Positions 1 to 6,179 of a stretch of 7,661 nt of DNA are shown one piece after another. Each line of letters begins with the position of its first letter. Position 1 is the stretch's first letter. Position numbers and translations under genes: made by a program. The notes beneath the pieces were generated by a model. The model saw only the letters and a program-made list of their open reading frames with translations, was not told the DNA's origin and did no database searches. This DNA comes from Gammaproteobacteria bacterium (GTDB taxonomy: Bacteria; Pseudomonadota; Gammaproteobacteria; Chromatiales; Sedimenticolaceae), in contig JAGRHB010000082.1 of the NCBI GenBank assembly GCA_020445245.1, forward strand, positions 1-7,661. The letters run 5' to 3'.

Positions 1-1680
1 CGCAGCCGCCACCAGCGATTCGCCGACGCTGTAAGCGTTGCCCCAGGCCTGTGATTCGGTATCGAGGTCACTGCGCAGCAACAGCAGGGTGAGGTAGTCG
101 GCAAAGGTCGTCGACAGGAAGGTGACCACGATCGGCGCGACCTCGGAATCACCGCCGATGTCGTCGATGGTCGTCTTCACGATTGCCTTGGCCTGCTCGA
201 GGCGAGCCCTGCCTCGCTCGGCCTCGAGGGTGCGTTCCTCGGCTGCCGACGACTGCTGTTCGAGCTTTTGCTCCGCCTTGTCCAGTTCAGTGATCTTTTC
301 GCCGAAGAAACTGTCCTCCAGCGTTTCGTGTTTGAGTATCTGCGTCACGATCCGCTGCAGTTGCGGGTAGATGCCGGCCCGCAGATTGTCTTCGCGTACC
401 CAGCGGATACCGGCATCCAGCATCCGTTCGAACAGGCGGCGCGCCGGGTGCGCGGTATTGTCGAGAAAGTCTACGCTCTGCACCGCGATCTTCAGGTACC
501 GGGTATGCAGGTGGCTGAGCAGGGTCTTGACTGCGTTGGGCAGCAGTTTTTCGTTCAGCATCGCCTCGAACAGCATGCCGACGATATCGATGACGTCTTC
601 TTCCTTGCGGTCCAGGCGGTCTTTGCCGACCAGACTCTTGATGATCAGTCGCTGTTTCTCCAGCGCCTTCTTGACCTTCAGCAGCAGCGCGGCATCGATT
701 GCCACCTTGGAGCCGATCGGCCCGCTGGGGATCGGCACCGGGTGCGGCGCCTCCTGCAAGACGCGCACGTCGCCAATCGCCTCGCGCACGTTGGCGGCGC
801 TCGGGGTGATCGGCACCGAGGTCTGCAGGGCCTCGTGGAGCTGCTTCTTGCGCTTGGCCATCAGCAGCGAGCTGATCTCCGCCAGCGTCTCCGCCGAGGT
901 CGGTGTTGCCGGGCGCAGACGCTGTGGTACCGCGGTGCCGAGATCCGGCCCACCGTCCAGGTCGTGTTGCGCCTCACCGGACACCCCGCCAGCGGTTTCG
1001 GACGTGCCTGGCTGACGACCGCGCGTGCCCGGTTTCGCCGCGCCAAATCGCTGATAGTCGAACTTGATGTTGGGCAGTATTCCCAGTTCGACCAGACGGC
1101 GGTTGAGGTCGGCGTAGGAATCGCCGAGCCGGCTCATGACGTAGCGGTCAAACAGGGTATAGAAGACCAGCCGCACTTCTTTCTCGACGTCCAGCTTGCG
1201 GCTGGCCGGGTCGAATACGCGAATGATCTGGAGTGGATTCGCCGGAACCTGCTCGGCCAGAATCGGGCGACCGCCGAGCAGCGCGGAAAGGCGCTGCGCC
1301 AACGCATGCAGCTCGTTCATCTGCCGGCTGAGCACTCGCTTGGCGATGGTTTCGAGTGCCAGTGAGCGTTCGTAATCTTCCACCTCCACCAGGCTCAGTG
1401 TCTCGGCGCCCGGCTTGGCGCTTCCGCCAGGTGTATTGGTGAAGGTCTGCAGGCTTTCGCGCAGGCTGTGGTCGAACTCGCCGATGATGGTCTCTTCCTT
1501 GAGATAAAACTCACGTTGAGCATCGAAGAACAGGCGCTGCAGGCGGTTGTTCTCCGCGGCATCGGCGAACTCCAGCAGGACCTCGCTGGAGCATTCAAAC
1601 AGCTGGCGAAATCCTTCCACGAGGCTCTTGGCGACCTCGTCTTGCCAGTCCAGCAGTAGTTTCTTGGTATCAGCTTGCAT
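1..1680 (-). CDS. DUF1631 family protein, N-terminal 560 codons (C-terminus outside window)
   Basis: Conserved protein of unknown function. The reading frame is open from an ATG (complement of 1678-1680) to the left edge, 560 codons with no stop, so the C-terminus is missing; family members are usually 700 or more residues. Family-like features, judged from memory: an N-terminal helical part (about residues 1-75) with the segment NNRLQRLFFDAQREF; a central low-complexity linker rich in Gly, Pro, Thr and Arg (about 205-260); and a second helical part (about 360-425) with LLPNAVKTLLSHLHTRYLK followed by HPARRLFERM, which is typical of DUF1631. Residues 461-500 are rich in Glu, Gln, Lys and Arg and look like a coiled coil. 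No signal peptide or membrane segment is visible, so it is probably cytoplasmic. No alternative in-frame start lies upstream before a stop. It is transcribed divergently from dtd and shows no functional link to the his or tat genes. Confidence 0.8.
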   Translation of the reverse strand, partial: MQADTKKLLLDWQDEVAKSLVEGFRQLFECSSEVLLEFADAAENNRLQRLFFDAQREFYLKEETIIGEFDHSLRESLQTFTNTPGGSAKPGAETLSLVEVEDYERSLALETIAKRVLSRQMNELHALAQRLSALLGGRPILAEQVPANPLQIIRVFDPASRKLDVEKEVRLVFYTLFDRYVMSRLGDSYADLNRRLVELGILPNIKFDYQRFGAAKPGTRGRQPGTSETAGGVSGEAQHDLDGGPDLGTAVPQRLRPATPTSAETLAEISSLLMAKRKKQLHEALQTSVPITPSAANVREAIGDVRVLQEAPHPVPIPSGPIGSKVAIDAALLLKVKKALEKQRLIIKSLVGKDRLDRKEEDVIDIVGMLFEAMLNEKLLPNAVKTLLSHLHTRYLKIAVQSVDFLDNTAHPARRLFERMLDAGIRWVREDNLRAGIYPQLQRIVTQILKHETLEDSFFGEKITELDKAEQKLEQQSSAAEERTLEAERGRARLEQAKAIVKTTIDDIGGDSEVAPIVVTFLSTTFADYLTLLLLRSDLDTESQAWGNAYSVGESLVAAA

Positions 1681-1821
1681 CGATCTGCATTCCGTCGCCC
1701 CCGGGACAGACCCTTCATTTGAATCAGGGGCATAGTAACCTGTTCATCGGTAATCGGGTGGCATTCCTTGAGCCGGGTCGTGCGATTATTCTTGAATCGA
1801 ACGCTGGTTTCGGAGACGGAT
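1681..1821. promoter_or_regulatory. Divergent intergenic region between the DUF1631 gene and dtd
   Basis: This 141-base gap must carry the start signals for the leftward DUF1631 gene, and probably also for the rightward dtd-his group. It is less GC-rich than the flanking genes. No convincing -35/-10 pair stands out. Weak candidates are TATTCT (1787-1792) for dtd and TACTAT on the minus strand (complement of about 1732-1737) for the DUF1631 gene; neither has a good -35 hexamer at 16-18 bases. A short dyad, CGATT (1783-1787) and AATCG (1795-1799), overlaps the first candidate and could be an operator or chance. No gene is seen here. Confidence 0.4.
1812..1815 (+). promoter_or_regulatory. Ribosome binding site of dtd (GGAG)
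   Basis: GGAG lies 6 bases before the TTG at 1822. It decides the start: the same frame is open further upstream, from a TTG at 1768, but the 18 extra residues match nothing in the Dtd family, whose N-terminus begins at this TTG. Confidence 0.75.
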
Positions 1822-2259
1822 TTGATCGGGTTGCTGCAGCGCGTGACACGGGCCGAGGTGATGGTCGATGGCGAATGTATCGGTAGGATCGGCGACGGCC
1901 TGCTGGTCCTGGTCGGGGTGCAGAAGGGCGACACCGAACCGCGGGCCGACCGGCTGCTGGAGCGCCTGCTCAACTACCGTGTGTTCGCCGACGAGGCGGG
2001 CAAGATGAACCTGAGCCTGCTCGACATCGGCGGTGGTCTGATGCTGGTGCCGCAATTCACGCTCGCGGCGGACACCCGCAAGGGGAGGCGTCCGGGTTTT
2101 TCCAGTGCCGCGGAGCCCGCCCACGGTGCACATCTGTTCGACTACCTGCGGGGGCAGGCGGAGGGTCGTGTTGGCCAGGTGGCAGGCGGCCGCTTCGGCG
2201 CCGATATGCAGGTGTGCCTGGTCAATGACGGTCCCGTGACCTTTTGGCTGGATGCCTGA
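1822..2259 (+). CDS. dtd: D-aminoacyl-tRNA deacylase (Dtd)
   Basis: Hydrolyses D-amino acids (classically D-Tyr), and also glycine mischarged on tRNA-Ala, from tRNA in the cytoplasm; it proofreads chirality and acts as a homodimer. From the TTG start it is 145 residues, the same as E. coli Dtd. The N-terminus reads (M)[12 protein letters not shown], the family pattern. The active-site block is [12 protein letters not shown]: Gln78 and Thr80 match the SQxT motif, but residue 77 is Pro (codon CCG) where E. coli has Ser. The cross-subunit Gly-Pro motif is Gly137-Pro138 in NDGPVTF near the C-terminus, and the Met-Asn block around residues 61-64 (KMNL) is present. The rare TTG start is supported by a GGAG six bases upstream. 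It is the first rightward gene after the divergent gap; hisB follows after 80 bases. Identity is near certain; whether the Pro affects activity is unknown. Confidence 0.95.
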   Translation: MIGLLQRVTRAEVMVDGECIGRIGDGLLVLVGVQKGDTEPRADRLLERLLNYRVFADEAGKMNLSLLDIGGGLMLVPQFTLAADTRKGRRPGFSSAAEPAHGAHLFDYLRGQAEGRVGQVAGGRFGADMQVCLVNDGPVTFWLDA

Positions 2260-2271
2260 GCTGCAGGCAGG

Positions 2272-2303
2272 TTGTCACGGAATGACGGAAATTGGCGTAG
2301 AAT
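2272..2303 (+). promoter_or_regulatory. Possible promoter upstream of hisB
   Basis: In the 80-base dtd-hisB gap there is a -10-like TAGAAT (2298-2303), with a -35-like TTGTCA at 2272-2277. The spacer is 20 bases, longer than the 16-18 expected for sigma70, so the pair is weak. A start here would give a leader of about 30 bases before the GTG of hisB. No His-codon leader peptide or attenuator is visible in the gap. Confidence 0.3.
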
Positions 2304-2328
2304 CGCAGCGAAAATCACCATCCGATAC

Positions 2329-2334
2329 AGGAAG
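2329..2334 (+). promoter_or_regulatory. Ribosome binding site of hisB (AGGAAG)
   Basis: AGGAAG ends 5 bases before the GTG at 2340 and supports that non-ATG start for HisB. Confidence 0.8.
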
Positions 2335-2339
2335 CCACC

Positions 2340-2930
2340 GTGGGCCGCAGCGCCAGCATCGAACGCAATACCCTGGAGACCCAGATCAAGGTGTCGGTCG
2401 ACCTCGACGGGACCGGTGCGTCACGCATGGATACCGGCGTGCCATTCCTCGAGCACATGCTCGAGCAGATCGCACGCCACGGGCTGATAGACCTGGATAT
2501 CGTCGCCACGGGTGATCTGCACATCGATGCGCACCACACCGTCGAGGATCTGGGTATTACCCTGGGACAGGCGTTTGCCAAGGCCGTTGGCGACAAGAAG
2601 GGCGTGCGCCGTTATGGCCATGCCTATGTGCCGCTGGACGAGGCCCTGTCGCGGGTGGTGCTGGATCTGTCCGGTCGGCCCGGGCTGGTGTTCGACGTCA
2701 CCTTCACCCGCGGGATGATCGGTGACTTCGATGTCGACCTGTTCCATGAATTCTTTCAGGGCTTCGTCAACCACGCGGGTGTCACGTTGCACGTCGACAA
2801 CCTGCGGGGCAGCAATGCACACCACCAGGCAGAAACGGTGTTCAAGGCGTTCGGCCGCGCGCTGCGCATGGCCATCGAGCCTGATCAGCGCCTGGGCGAC
2901 GTGATTCCCTCAACCAAAGGCAGCCTGTAG
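2340..2930 (+). CDS. hisB: Imidazoleglycerol-phosphate dehydratase (HisB, monofunctional)
   Basis: Dehydrates imidazole glycerol phosphate to imidazole acetol phosphate in histidine synthesis, in the cytoplasm. At 196 residues it is the dehydratase domain alone, without the histidinol-phosphatase domain fused to it in enteric bacteria. The two metal-ligand repeats are intact: HHTVED (His65, His66, Glu69, Asp70) and HHQAE (His161, His162, Glu165), the manganese-binding signatures of this duplicated-fold family. The N-terminal Arg-Asn-Thr-x-Glu-Thr (residues 9-14) and the [10 protein letters not shown] stretch (32-41) are also family hallmarks, and the protein ends in the expected STKGSL-type tail. 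The start is GTG with a good AGGAAG upstream. It begins the his block; hisH follows after 11 bases, so the two are surely co-transcribed. The phosphatase step must be encoded elsewhere. Confidence 0.97.
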   Translation: MGRSASIERNTLETQIKVSVDLDGTGASRMDTGVPFLEHMLEQIARHGLIDLDIVATGDLHIDAHHTVEDLGITLGQAFAKAVGDKKGVRRYGHAYVPLDEALSRVVLDLSGRPGLVFDVTFTRGMIGDFDVDLFHEFFQGFVNHAGVTLHVDNLRGSNAHHQAETVFKAFGRALRMAIEPDQRLGDVIPSTKGSL

Positions 2931-2934
2931 AGGG
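2930..2934 (+). promoter_or_regulatory. Ribosome binding site of hisH (GAGGG)
   Basis: GAGGG overlaps the last base of the hisB stop codon and ends 7 bases before the GTG at 2942. It supports that start and suggests translational coupling of hisH to hisB. Confidence 0.7.
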
Positions 2935-2941
2935 CGCGTAC

Positions 2942-3583
2942 GTGGCACAGAAGATCGCCGTCATCGACTACGGCATGGGGAATCTGCGCTCGGTGTCCAA
3001 GGCGGTCGAATATGTCGCTGGGGATGCCAAGGTGCAGGTGACCGACGATCCCCGCTTGATCGACGCCGCAGACCGCGTGGTTTTCCCCGGCCAGGGCGCG
3101 GCACGCGACTGCATGCTGGCGATTCGCGAACATCACCTGAACCAGGCCGTGCTGCGGGCCGCGGCGGACAAACCGTTTCTCGGCATCTGCATGGGCCTGC
3201 AGGTGTTGATGCGGCATTCCGAGGAAAACGGCGGCACCGGCCTGCTCGGCCTGTTCGACGGCGAGGTCAAACGCTTTGACGGACGGGCGATGGGTGACAA
3301 TGGCCTGCCGCTGAAAATCCCGCACATGGGCTGGAGCAAGGTGCACCAGACGATGCCGCACCCGCTATGGGAAGGCATCGAGGACGAAAGCCGTTTCTAT
3401 TTCGTCCACAGCTACCGCGTGGTGCCCGAGGATGTCTCGCTGATCGCGGCGACTACCGACTATGGCGTGCGATTTACCTCGGCGGTTGCGCGCGATAACC
3501 TGTTCGCAACGCAGTTCCACCCGGAGAAGAGCGCCGCCACAGGATTGCAGCTGCTGAGAAATTTCGTCAACTGGAACGTTTGA
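2942..3583 (+). CDS. hisH: Imidazole glycerol phosphate synthase, glutamine amidotransferase subunit (HisH)
   Basis: Supplies ammonia from glutamine to HisF; the HisH-HisF pair converts PRFAR to imidazole glycerol phosphate and AICAR, linking histidine and purine synthesis. It is a class I glutamine amidotransferase of 213 residues, slightly longer than the usual 195-210. The N-terminus IAVIDYGMGNLRSV is typical of HisH. The nucleophile is Cys83 in the elbow FLGICMGLQ, and the other triad members are His193 and Glu195 in FATQFHPEKSA. The oxyanion-strand segment is PGQGA (49-53). The start is GTG, with GAGGG upstream and family-like sequence from the first residues. It sits 11 bases after hisB and 75 bases before hisA, the common B-H-A-F order in which its partner HisF is two genes away. 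No anomalies are seen in the catalytic residues. Confidence 0.97.
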   Translation: MAQKIAVIDYGMGNLRSVSKAVEYVAGDAKVQVTDDPRLIDAADRVVFPGQGAARDCMLAIREHHLNQAVLRAAADKPFLGICMGLQVLMRHSEENGGTGLLGLFDGEVKRFDGRAMGDNGLPLKIPHMGWSKVHQTMPHPLWEGIEDESRFYFVHSYRVVPEDVSLIAATTDYGVRFTSAVARDNLFATQFHPEKSAATGLQLLRNFVNWNV

Positions 3584-3612
3584 AAAAAGCCGACCGCCGA
3601 AGGCCATCAAGC

Positions 3613-3643
3613 CGGCAACTGCGCGTCGTCGACGGTATTGCCG
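3613..3643 (+). other. Possible stem-loop in the hisH-hisA spacer
   Basis: CGGCAA (3613-3618) can pair with TTGCCG (3638-3643), and the loop contains the 8-base palindrome CGTCGACG (3627-3634). It ends just before the GAGAGA of hisA. There is no T-run, so it is not a classical terminator. The rest of the 75-base spacer shows nothing recognisable. Confidence 0.25.
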
Positions 3644-3658
3644 CGAGAGACATTAACT

Positions 3659-4399
3659 ATGATCCTGATCCCAGCTATCGACCTCAAAGACGGCAAGTGC
3701 GTGCGCTTGCGCCAGGGTGTCATGGAGGACGATACGGTGTTCTCCGACGACCCACTGGAGGTGGCGAGGCGCTGGGTGGACGCCGGTGCGCGTCGCCTGC
3801 ACATGGTGGACCTCAATGGCGCCTTTGCCGGGCGCCCGGTCAACGCAGAGCCGGTGCGGCGTATTGCCGAGGCCTTTCCTGAGCTGCCGATTCAGGTTGG
3901 CGGCGGCATCCGCGATGCCGAGACCGTCGAGGCCTACCTCGAAGCCGGTGTGCAGTGGTGTATCCTCGGCACCAAGGCGGTGCGCGAGCCGCACTTCGTT
4001 TCGGAGATCTGCCTGCAGTTTCCCGGACACATCATCGTCGGTCTGGATGCAAAGGATGGCAAGGTTGCGGTCGAGGGCTGGTCGAAGCTGTCACGCCATG
4101 ACGTGATCGATATGGCGCAGCATTTCGAACATGACGGCGTGGATGCCATTGTCTACACCGACATCAGCCGCGACGGCATGATGAATGGTGTGAATGTCGA
4201 GGCAACCGCGAGGCTGGCCAACGCCGTGCGCATTCCGGTGATCGCCTCCGGCGGCATCACCAGCATCGACGACGTACGCGCTTTGTGCGAGGCGCCAACC
4301 GAGAACATCATCGGTGCGATCACCGGTCGTGCTATCTACGAAGGCACGCTGGACCTGGCGGAAGGCCAGCGTCTGGCAGACCAGCTGAGTGCGCGTTGA
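3659..4399 (+). CDS. hisA: ProFAR isomerase (HisA)
   Basis: Phosphoribosylformimino-AICAR-phosphate isomerase: an Amadori rearrangement opening ProFAR to PRFAR, the substrate of HisH-HisF. It is a 246-residue (beta-alpha)8 barrel, the usual length. The N-terminus [17 protein letters not shown] carries the first catalytic Asp (Asp8). The second half-barrel has [10 protein letters not shown] with Asp130 and YTDISRDG with Asp168, the matching acidic and phosphate-loop region. Phosphate-binding glycines are in [10 protein letters not shown] and ASGGI. The start chosen is the ATG at 3659, which follows GAGAGA (3645-3650) by 8 bases and gives the standard HisA N-terminus. An upstream in-frame TTG at 3638 would add seven residues with no family match. 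It lies between hisH and hisF, 28 bases before hisF. Confidence 0.97.
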   Translation: MILIPAIDLKDGKCVRLRQGVMEDDTVFSDDPLEVARRWVDAGARRLHMVDLNGAFAGRPVNAEPVRRIAEAFPELPIQVGGGIRDAETVEAYLEAGVQWCILGTKAVREPHFVSEICLQFPGHIIVGLDAKDGKVAVEGWSKLSRHDVIDMAQHFEHDGVDAIVYTDISRDGMMNGVNVEATARLANAVRIPVIASGGITSIDDVRALCEAPTENIIGAITGRAIYEGTLDLAEGQRLADQLSAR

Positions 4400-4427
4400 G
4401 CGGGGCCGTTGCCGCGAACACAACATC

Positions 4428-5186
4428 ATGGGTCTAGCCAAACGCATCATCCCCTGTCTCGACGTCGACGCCGGCCGCGTGGTCAAGGGCGTCAAGTTCG
4501 TCGATATCCGCGACGCCGGTGATCCGGTGGAAGTGGCGCGGCGCTATAACGAGGAAGGCGCCGACGAGATCACGTTCCTCGATATCACCGCGACCGCCCA
4601 CGAGCGCGAGACCATGGTGCACGTCGTCGAGCAGGTCGCCTCCGAGGTTTTCATTCCGCTGACCGTCGGCGGTGGCATCCGCAAGGCCGAGGACGTGTTG
4701 CGTATGCTCAATGCCGGTGCCGACAAGGTCGCGATCAACTCGGCGGCGGTATTCAATCCCGAGTTTGTGAAGGAAGTGACGGACCGCTTCGGCTCGCAGT
4801 GCATCGTGGTTGCGATCGACGCAAAACGGGTTGACGACCACTGGGAGATCTTTACCCATGGCGGGCGCAAGCCCACGGGGATCGATGCCGTCGGCTGGGC
4901 ATGCAGGATGGCGGATTACGGTGCCGGTGAGATTCTGCTGACCAGCATGGATCGCGACGGCACCAAGATCGGCTTCGACAATGAGCTGACGCACGCAGTC
5001 GCGGCGGCGGTCCCGGTCCCGGTGATCGCATCCGGTGGTGTCGGCAACCTGCAGCACCTCGTGGACGGGGTCAAACAGGGCGGTGCGGACGCCGTGCTGG
5101 CGGCCTCGATCTTCCATTTCGCCGAGTACAGTATCGGTGACGCCAAGCGCTTCATGGCGGAGCAGGGCGTAGAGGTCAGGATGTGA
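4428..5186 (+). CDS. hisF: Imidazole glycerol phosphate synthase, cyclase subunit (HisF)
   Basis: Uses ammonia channelled from HisH to cyclise PRFAR into imidazole glycerol phosphate, releasing AICAR. It is a (beta-alpha)8 barrel homologous to HisA, 252 residues, the normal length. The N-terminus [21 protein letters not shown] contains the catalytic Asp12; the second catalytic acid is Asp131 in [13 protein letters not shown]. Other family motifs are [21 protein letters not shown], the HGGRKPTG loop near residue 145, SMDRDGTK, and ASGGVGN near the C-terminus. The ATG at 4428 gives the classic start. A GTG at 4389 in the same frame overlaps hisA and adds unmatched residues, so it was rejected. 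No clear Shine-Dalgarno precedes the ATG, unlike most neighbours; translation may depend on ribosomes leaving hisA 28 bases upstream. hisE follows after only 6 bases. Confidence 0.97.
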   Translation: MGLAKRIIPCLDVDAGRVVKGVKFVDIRDAGDPVEVARRYNEEGADEITFLDITATAHERETMVHVVEQVASEVFIPLTVGGGIRKAEDVLRMLNAGADKVAINSAAVFNPEFVKEVTDRFGSQCIVVAIDAKRVDDHWEIFTHGGRKPTGIDAVGWACRMADYGAGEILLTSMDRDGTKIGFDNELTHAVAAAVPVPVIASGGVGNLQHLVDGVKQGGADAVLAASIFHFAEYSIGDAKRFMAEQGVEVRM

Positions 5187-5192
5187 ACGGCG

Positions 5193-5510
5193 ATGAGTGA
5201 CACTCTGAATCAACTGGCCGATGTGCTCGAGCAGCGCAAACAGGCGGACCCGACCGAGTCCTACGTGGCCAAGCTGTATCACAAGGGTCTCGACGCGATT
5301 CTGAAGAAGATCGGTGAAGAGGCAACCGAGACGGTGATGGCGGCAAAAGATGGGAATCGCGAGAAGATCGTGTACGAAACGGCCGATCTGTGGTTCCACT
5401 GCATGGTCCTGCTGGCCCACCAGGGGCTGCGCCCGGACGATGTGATGTGTGAACTCGAGCGACGTTTTGGCCTGTCGGGACTCGAAGAGAAGGCCGGGCG
5501 CGGCGATTGA
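5193..5510 (+). CDS. hisE: Phosphoribosyl-ATP pyrophosphatase (HisE)
   Basis: Removes pyrophosphate from phosphoribosyl-ATP to give phosphoribosyl-AMP, step 2 of histidine synthesis, in the cytoplasm. It is 105 residues, a stand-alone MazG-like all-alpha protein, not fused to HisI. The magnesium-binding signature is intact: Glu42, Glu43 and Glu46 in GEEATE, and Glu62 and Asp65 in YETADLWFH. The upstream [15 protein letters not shown] stretch is typical of HisE. It begins 6 bases after the hisF stop, so the two are translationally close; the upstream AGG (about 5178-5180) is rather distant and the binding site is weak. In many relatives hisI sits between hisF and hisE, and here it does not, so the cyclohydrolase for the next step must lie elsewhere. 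tatA follows after 78 bases. Confidence 0.96.
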   Translation: MSDTLNQLADVLEQRKQADPTESYVAKLYHKGLDAILKKIGEEATETVMAAKDGNREKIVYETADLWFHCMVLLAHQGLRPDDVMCELERRFGLSGLEEKAGRGD

Positions 5511-5517
5511 CGCGGGC

Positions 5518-5532
5518 TTGGGGTATGATCCC
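5518..5532 (+). promoter_or_regulatory. Possible -10 region of a tat promoter
   Basis: TATGAT (5524-5529), one mismatch from the sigma70 -10 consensus, lies in the hisE-tatA gap 59 bases before the tatA ATG. There is no good -35 at 16-18 bases: TTGACG at 5507-5512 is only 11 bases away. The surrounding 15 bases match 11 of 15 positions of the motif upstream of hisB (2292-2306), which mildly supports a shared role. Confidence 0.3.
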
Positions 5533-5566
5533 GGTCCAGATTTTCTGACCCGCGCCGCGCCGGCGC
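5533..5566 (+). other. Two adjacent hairpins before tatA
   Basis: An imperfect hairpin (5533-5550: GGT plus CAGA pairing with TCTG plus ACC, one bulged C, TTT loop) is followed directly by a short GC-only hairpin (5552-5566: GCGCCG, loop CGC, CGGCGC). There is no T-run after either, so a rho-independent terminator between hisE and tatA is not supported. They could fold in the leader of the tat transcript upstream of its GGAG at 5578. Confidence 0.3.
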
Positions 5567-5577
5567 AGGTCGCTACC

Positions 5578-5581
5578 GGAG
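5578..5581 (+). promoter_or_regulatory. Ribosome binding site of tatA (GGAG)
   Basis: GGAG lies 7 bases before the ATG at 5589. An ATG at 5582 overlaps this site but is in another frame and gives no Tat-like protein. Confidence 0.75.
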
Positions 5582-5588
5582 ATGAGAA

Positions 5589-5825
5589 ATGGGTTTTGGT
5601 GGAATCAGTATCTGGCAGCTGTTGATTGTTCTCGTGATCGTGCTGCTGCTGTTCGGGACCAAGCGTCTGCGCAACCTCGGCGGTGACCTTGGCAATGCGG
5701 TCAAGGGCTTCAAGAAGGCGATGGGCGACGAAGAGAAGAAAACTGACAACGAGCCCGAGAAGCTTGAGAAGGCCGATGAGAAGGTCATCAACGGCGAGGC
5801 CACTCGCGAGAAGGACAAGCAGTAA
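5589..5825 (+). CDS. tatA: Sec-independent protein translocase subunit TatA
   Basis: Inner-membrane pore-forming or membrane-thinning subunit of the twin-arginine translocase, recruited in many copies to the TatBC-substrate complex. It is 78 residues (E. coli TatA: 89). The N-terminal membrane helix starts [15 protein letters not shown], with polar Gln10 matching Gln8 of E. coli. It is followed by the hinge Phe22-Gly23 and the amphipathic helix [22 protein letters not shown], and then a charged Lys/Glu-rich cytoplasmic tail of about 30 residues ending REKDKQ. The FG hinge and GFKKAM ending are hallmarks of TatA rather than TatB. Good GGAG upstream. It is the first of tatABC, 78 bases after hisE and 24 bases before tatB. 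The ISIWQLL element and position before a clear TatB make TatE an unlikely alternative. Confidence 0.96.
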   Translation: MGFGGISIWQLLIVLVIVLLLFGTKRLRNLGGDLGNAVKGFKKAMGDEEKKTDNEPEKLEKADEKVINGEATREKDKQ

Positions 5826-5849
5826 GCGTTTCATCCGCGGTCCGCAACG

Positions 5850-6179
5850 ATGTTCGACGTCGGTTTTTTCGAGCTGGTCCTGATCGCCGTGGTGGCGCTG
5901 CTGGTCGTGGGCCCCGAGCGGTTGCCCAAGCTCGCGCGCAGCGCCGGCATGTGGCTGGGTCGGGGTCGGCGCTTCATCAACTCGGTGAAAGACGACATCG
6001 ATCGTGAGATCAAGGCGGATGAGCTGCGCGAGATCCTCGAGAAGCAAAAGCAGATCAATCCGCTGCACGAATTCGTCGATGATACGAAAAAGGGTCTGCA
6101 GCAGATCAAGACCGATACCGAGTCGGCCCTCGACGTAAAAAAGAAGAAAGCACCCGCCGCAGAAGACCAAAATGAGTGA
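5850..6179 (+). CDS. tatB: Sec-independent protein translocase subunit TatB
   Basis: Forms the substrate-receptor complex with TatC in the inner membrane. It is 109 residues, shorter than E. coli TatB (171) but within the range of the family. The N-terminus MFDVGFFELVLIAVVALL has the polar Glu8 characteristic of TatB in its membrane helix, then the hinge motif Gly21-Pro22-Glu23-Arg24-Leu25-Pro26, which separates TatB (GPERLP) from TatA (FGTKRL). A long amphipathic, charged helical stretch follows (about residues 27-75), with a Lys-rich, Ala/Glu-ending tail. The ribosome binding site is weak; the gene starts 24 bases after tatA, so coupling is likely. Its last 8 bases overlap the start of tatC, a tight arrangement suggesting coordinated TatB and TatC synthesis. 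Confidence 0.95.
   Translation: MFDVGFFELVLIAVVALLVVGPERLPKLARSAGMWLGRGRRFINSVKDDIDREIKADELREILEKQKQINPLHEFVDDTKKGLQQIKTDTESALDVKKKKAPAAEDQNE

Noticed and set aside
268..1365. Long plus-strand open frame (365 codons) opposite the DUF1631 gene
   Set aside because: It lies antisense to a protein with recognisable family sequence, and its translation (rich in Gln, Arg, His and Val) resembles no family. It is a by-product of GC-rich third codon positions.
1395..1973. 192-codon minus-strand open frame spanning the divergent gap
   Set aside because: It overlaps the start of the DUF1631 gene in another frame and the start of dtd on the other strand. The Arg/Ser/Pro-rich translation is typical of a shadow frame.
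2260..2339. Histidine attenuator leader peptide before hisB
   Set aside because: No short open frame with a run of His codons is present in this 80-base gap.
3574..3593. Possible frameshift site at the hisH end (TTTGAAAAAAG)
   Set aside because: HisH is full-length and ends normally at this TGA. The downstream alternative frames have no family resemblance, so the A-run is not evidence of recoding.
5511..5588. Terminator between hisE and tatA
   Set aside because: Hairpins exist but none is followed by a T-run; the only TTTT is inside or next to a loop. Read-through from the his genes into tatA is therefore not excluded.
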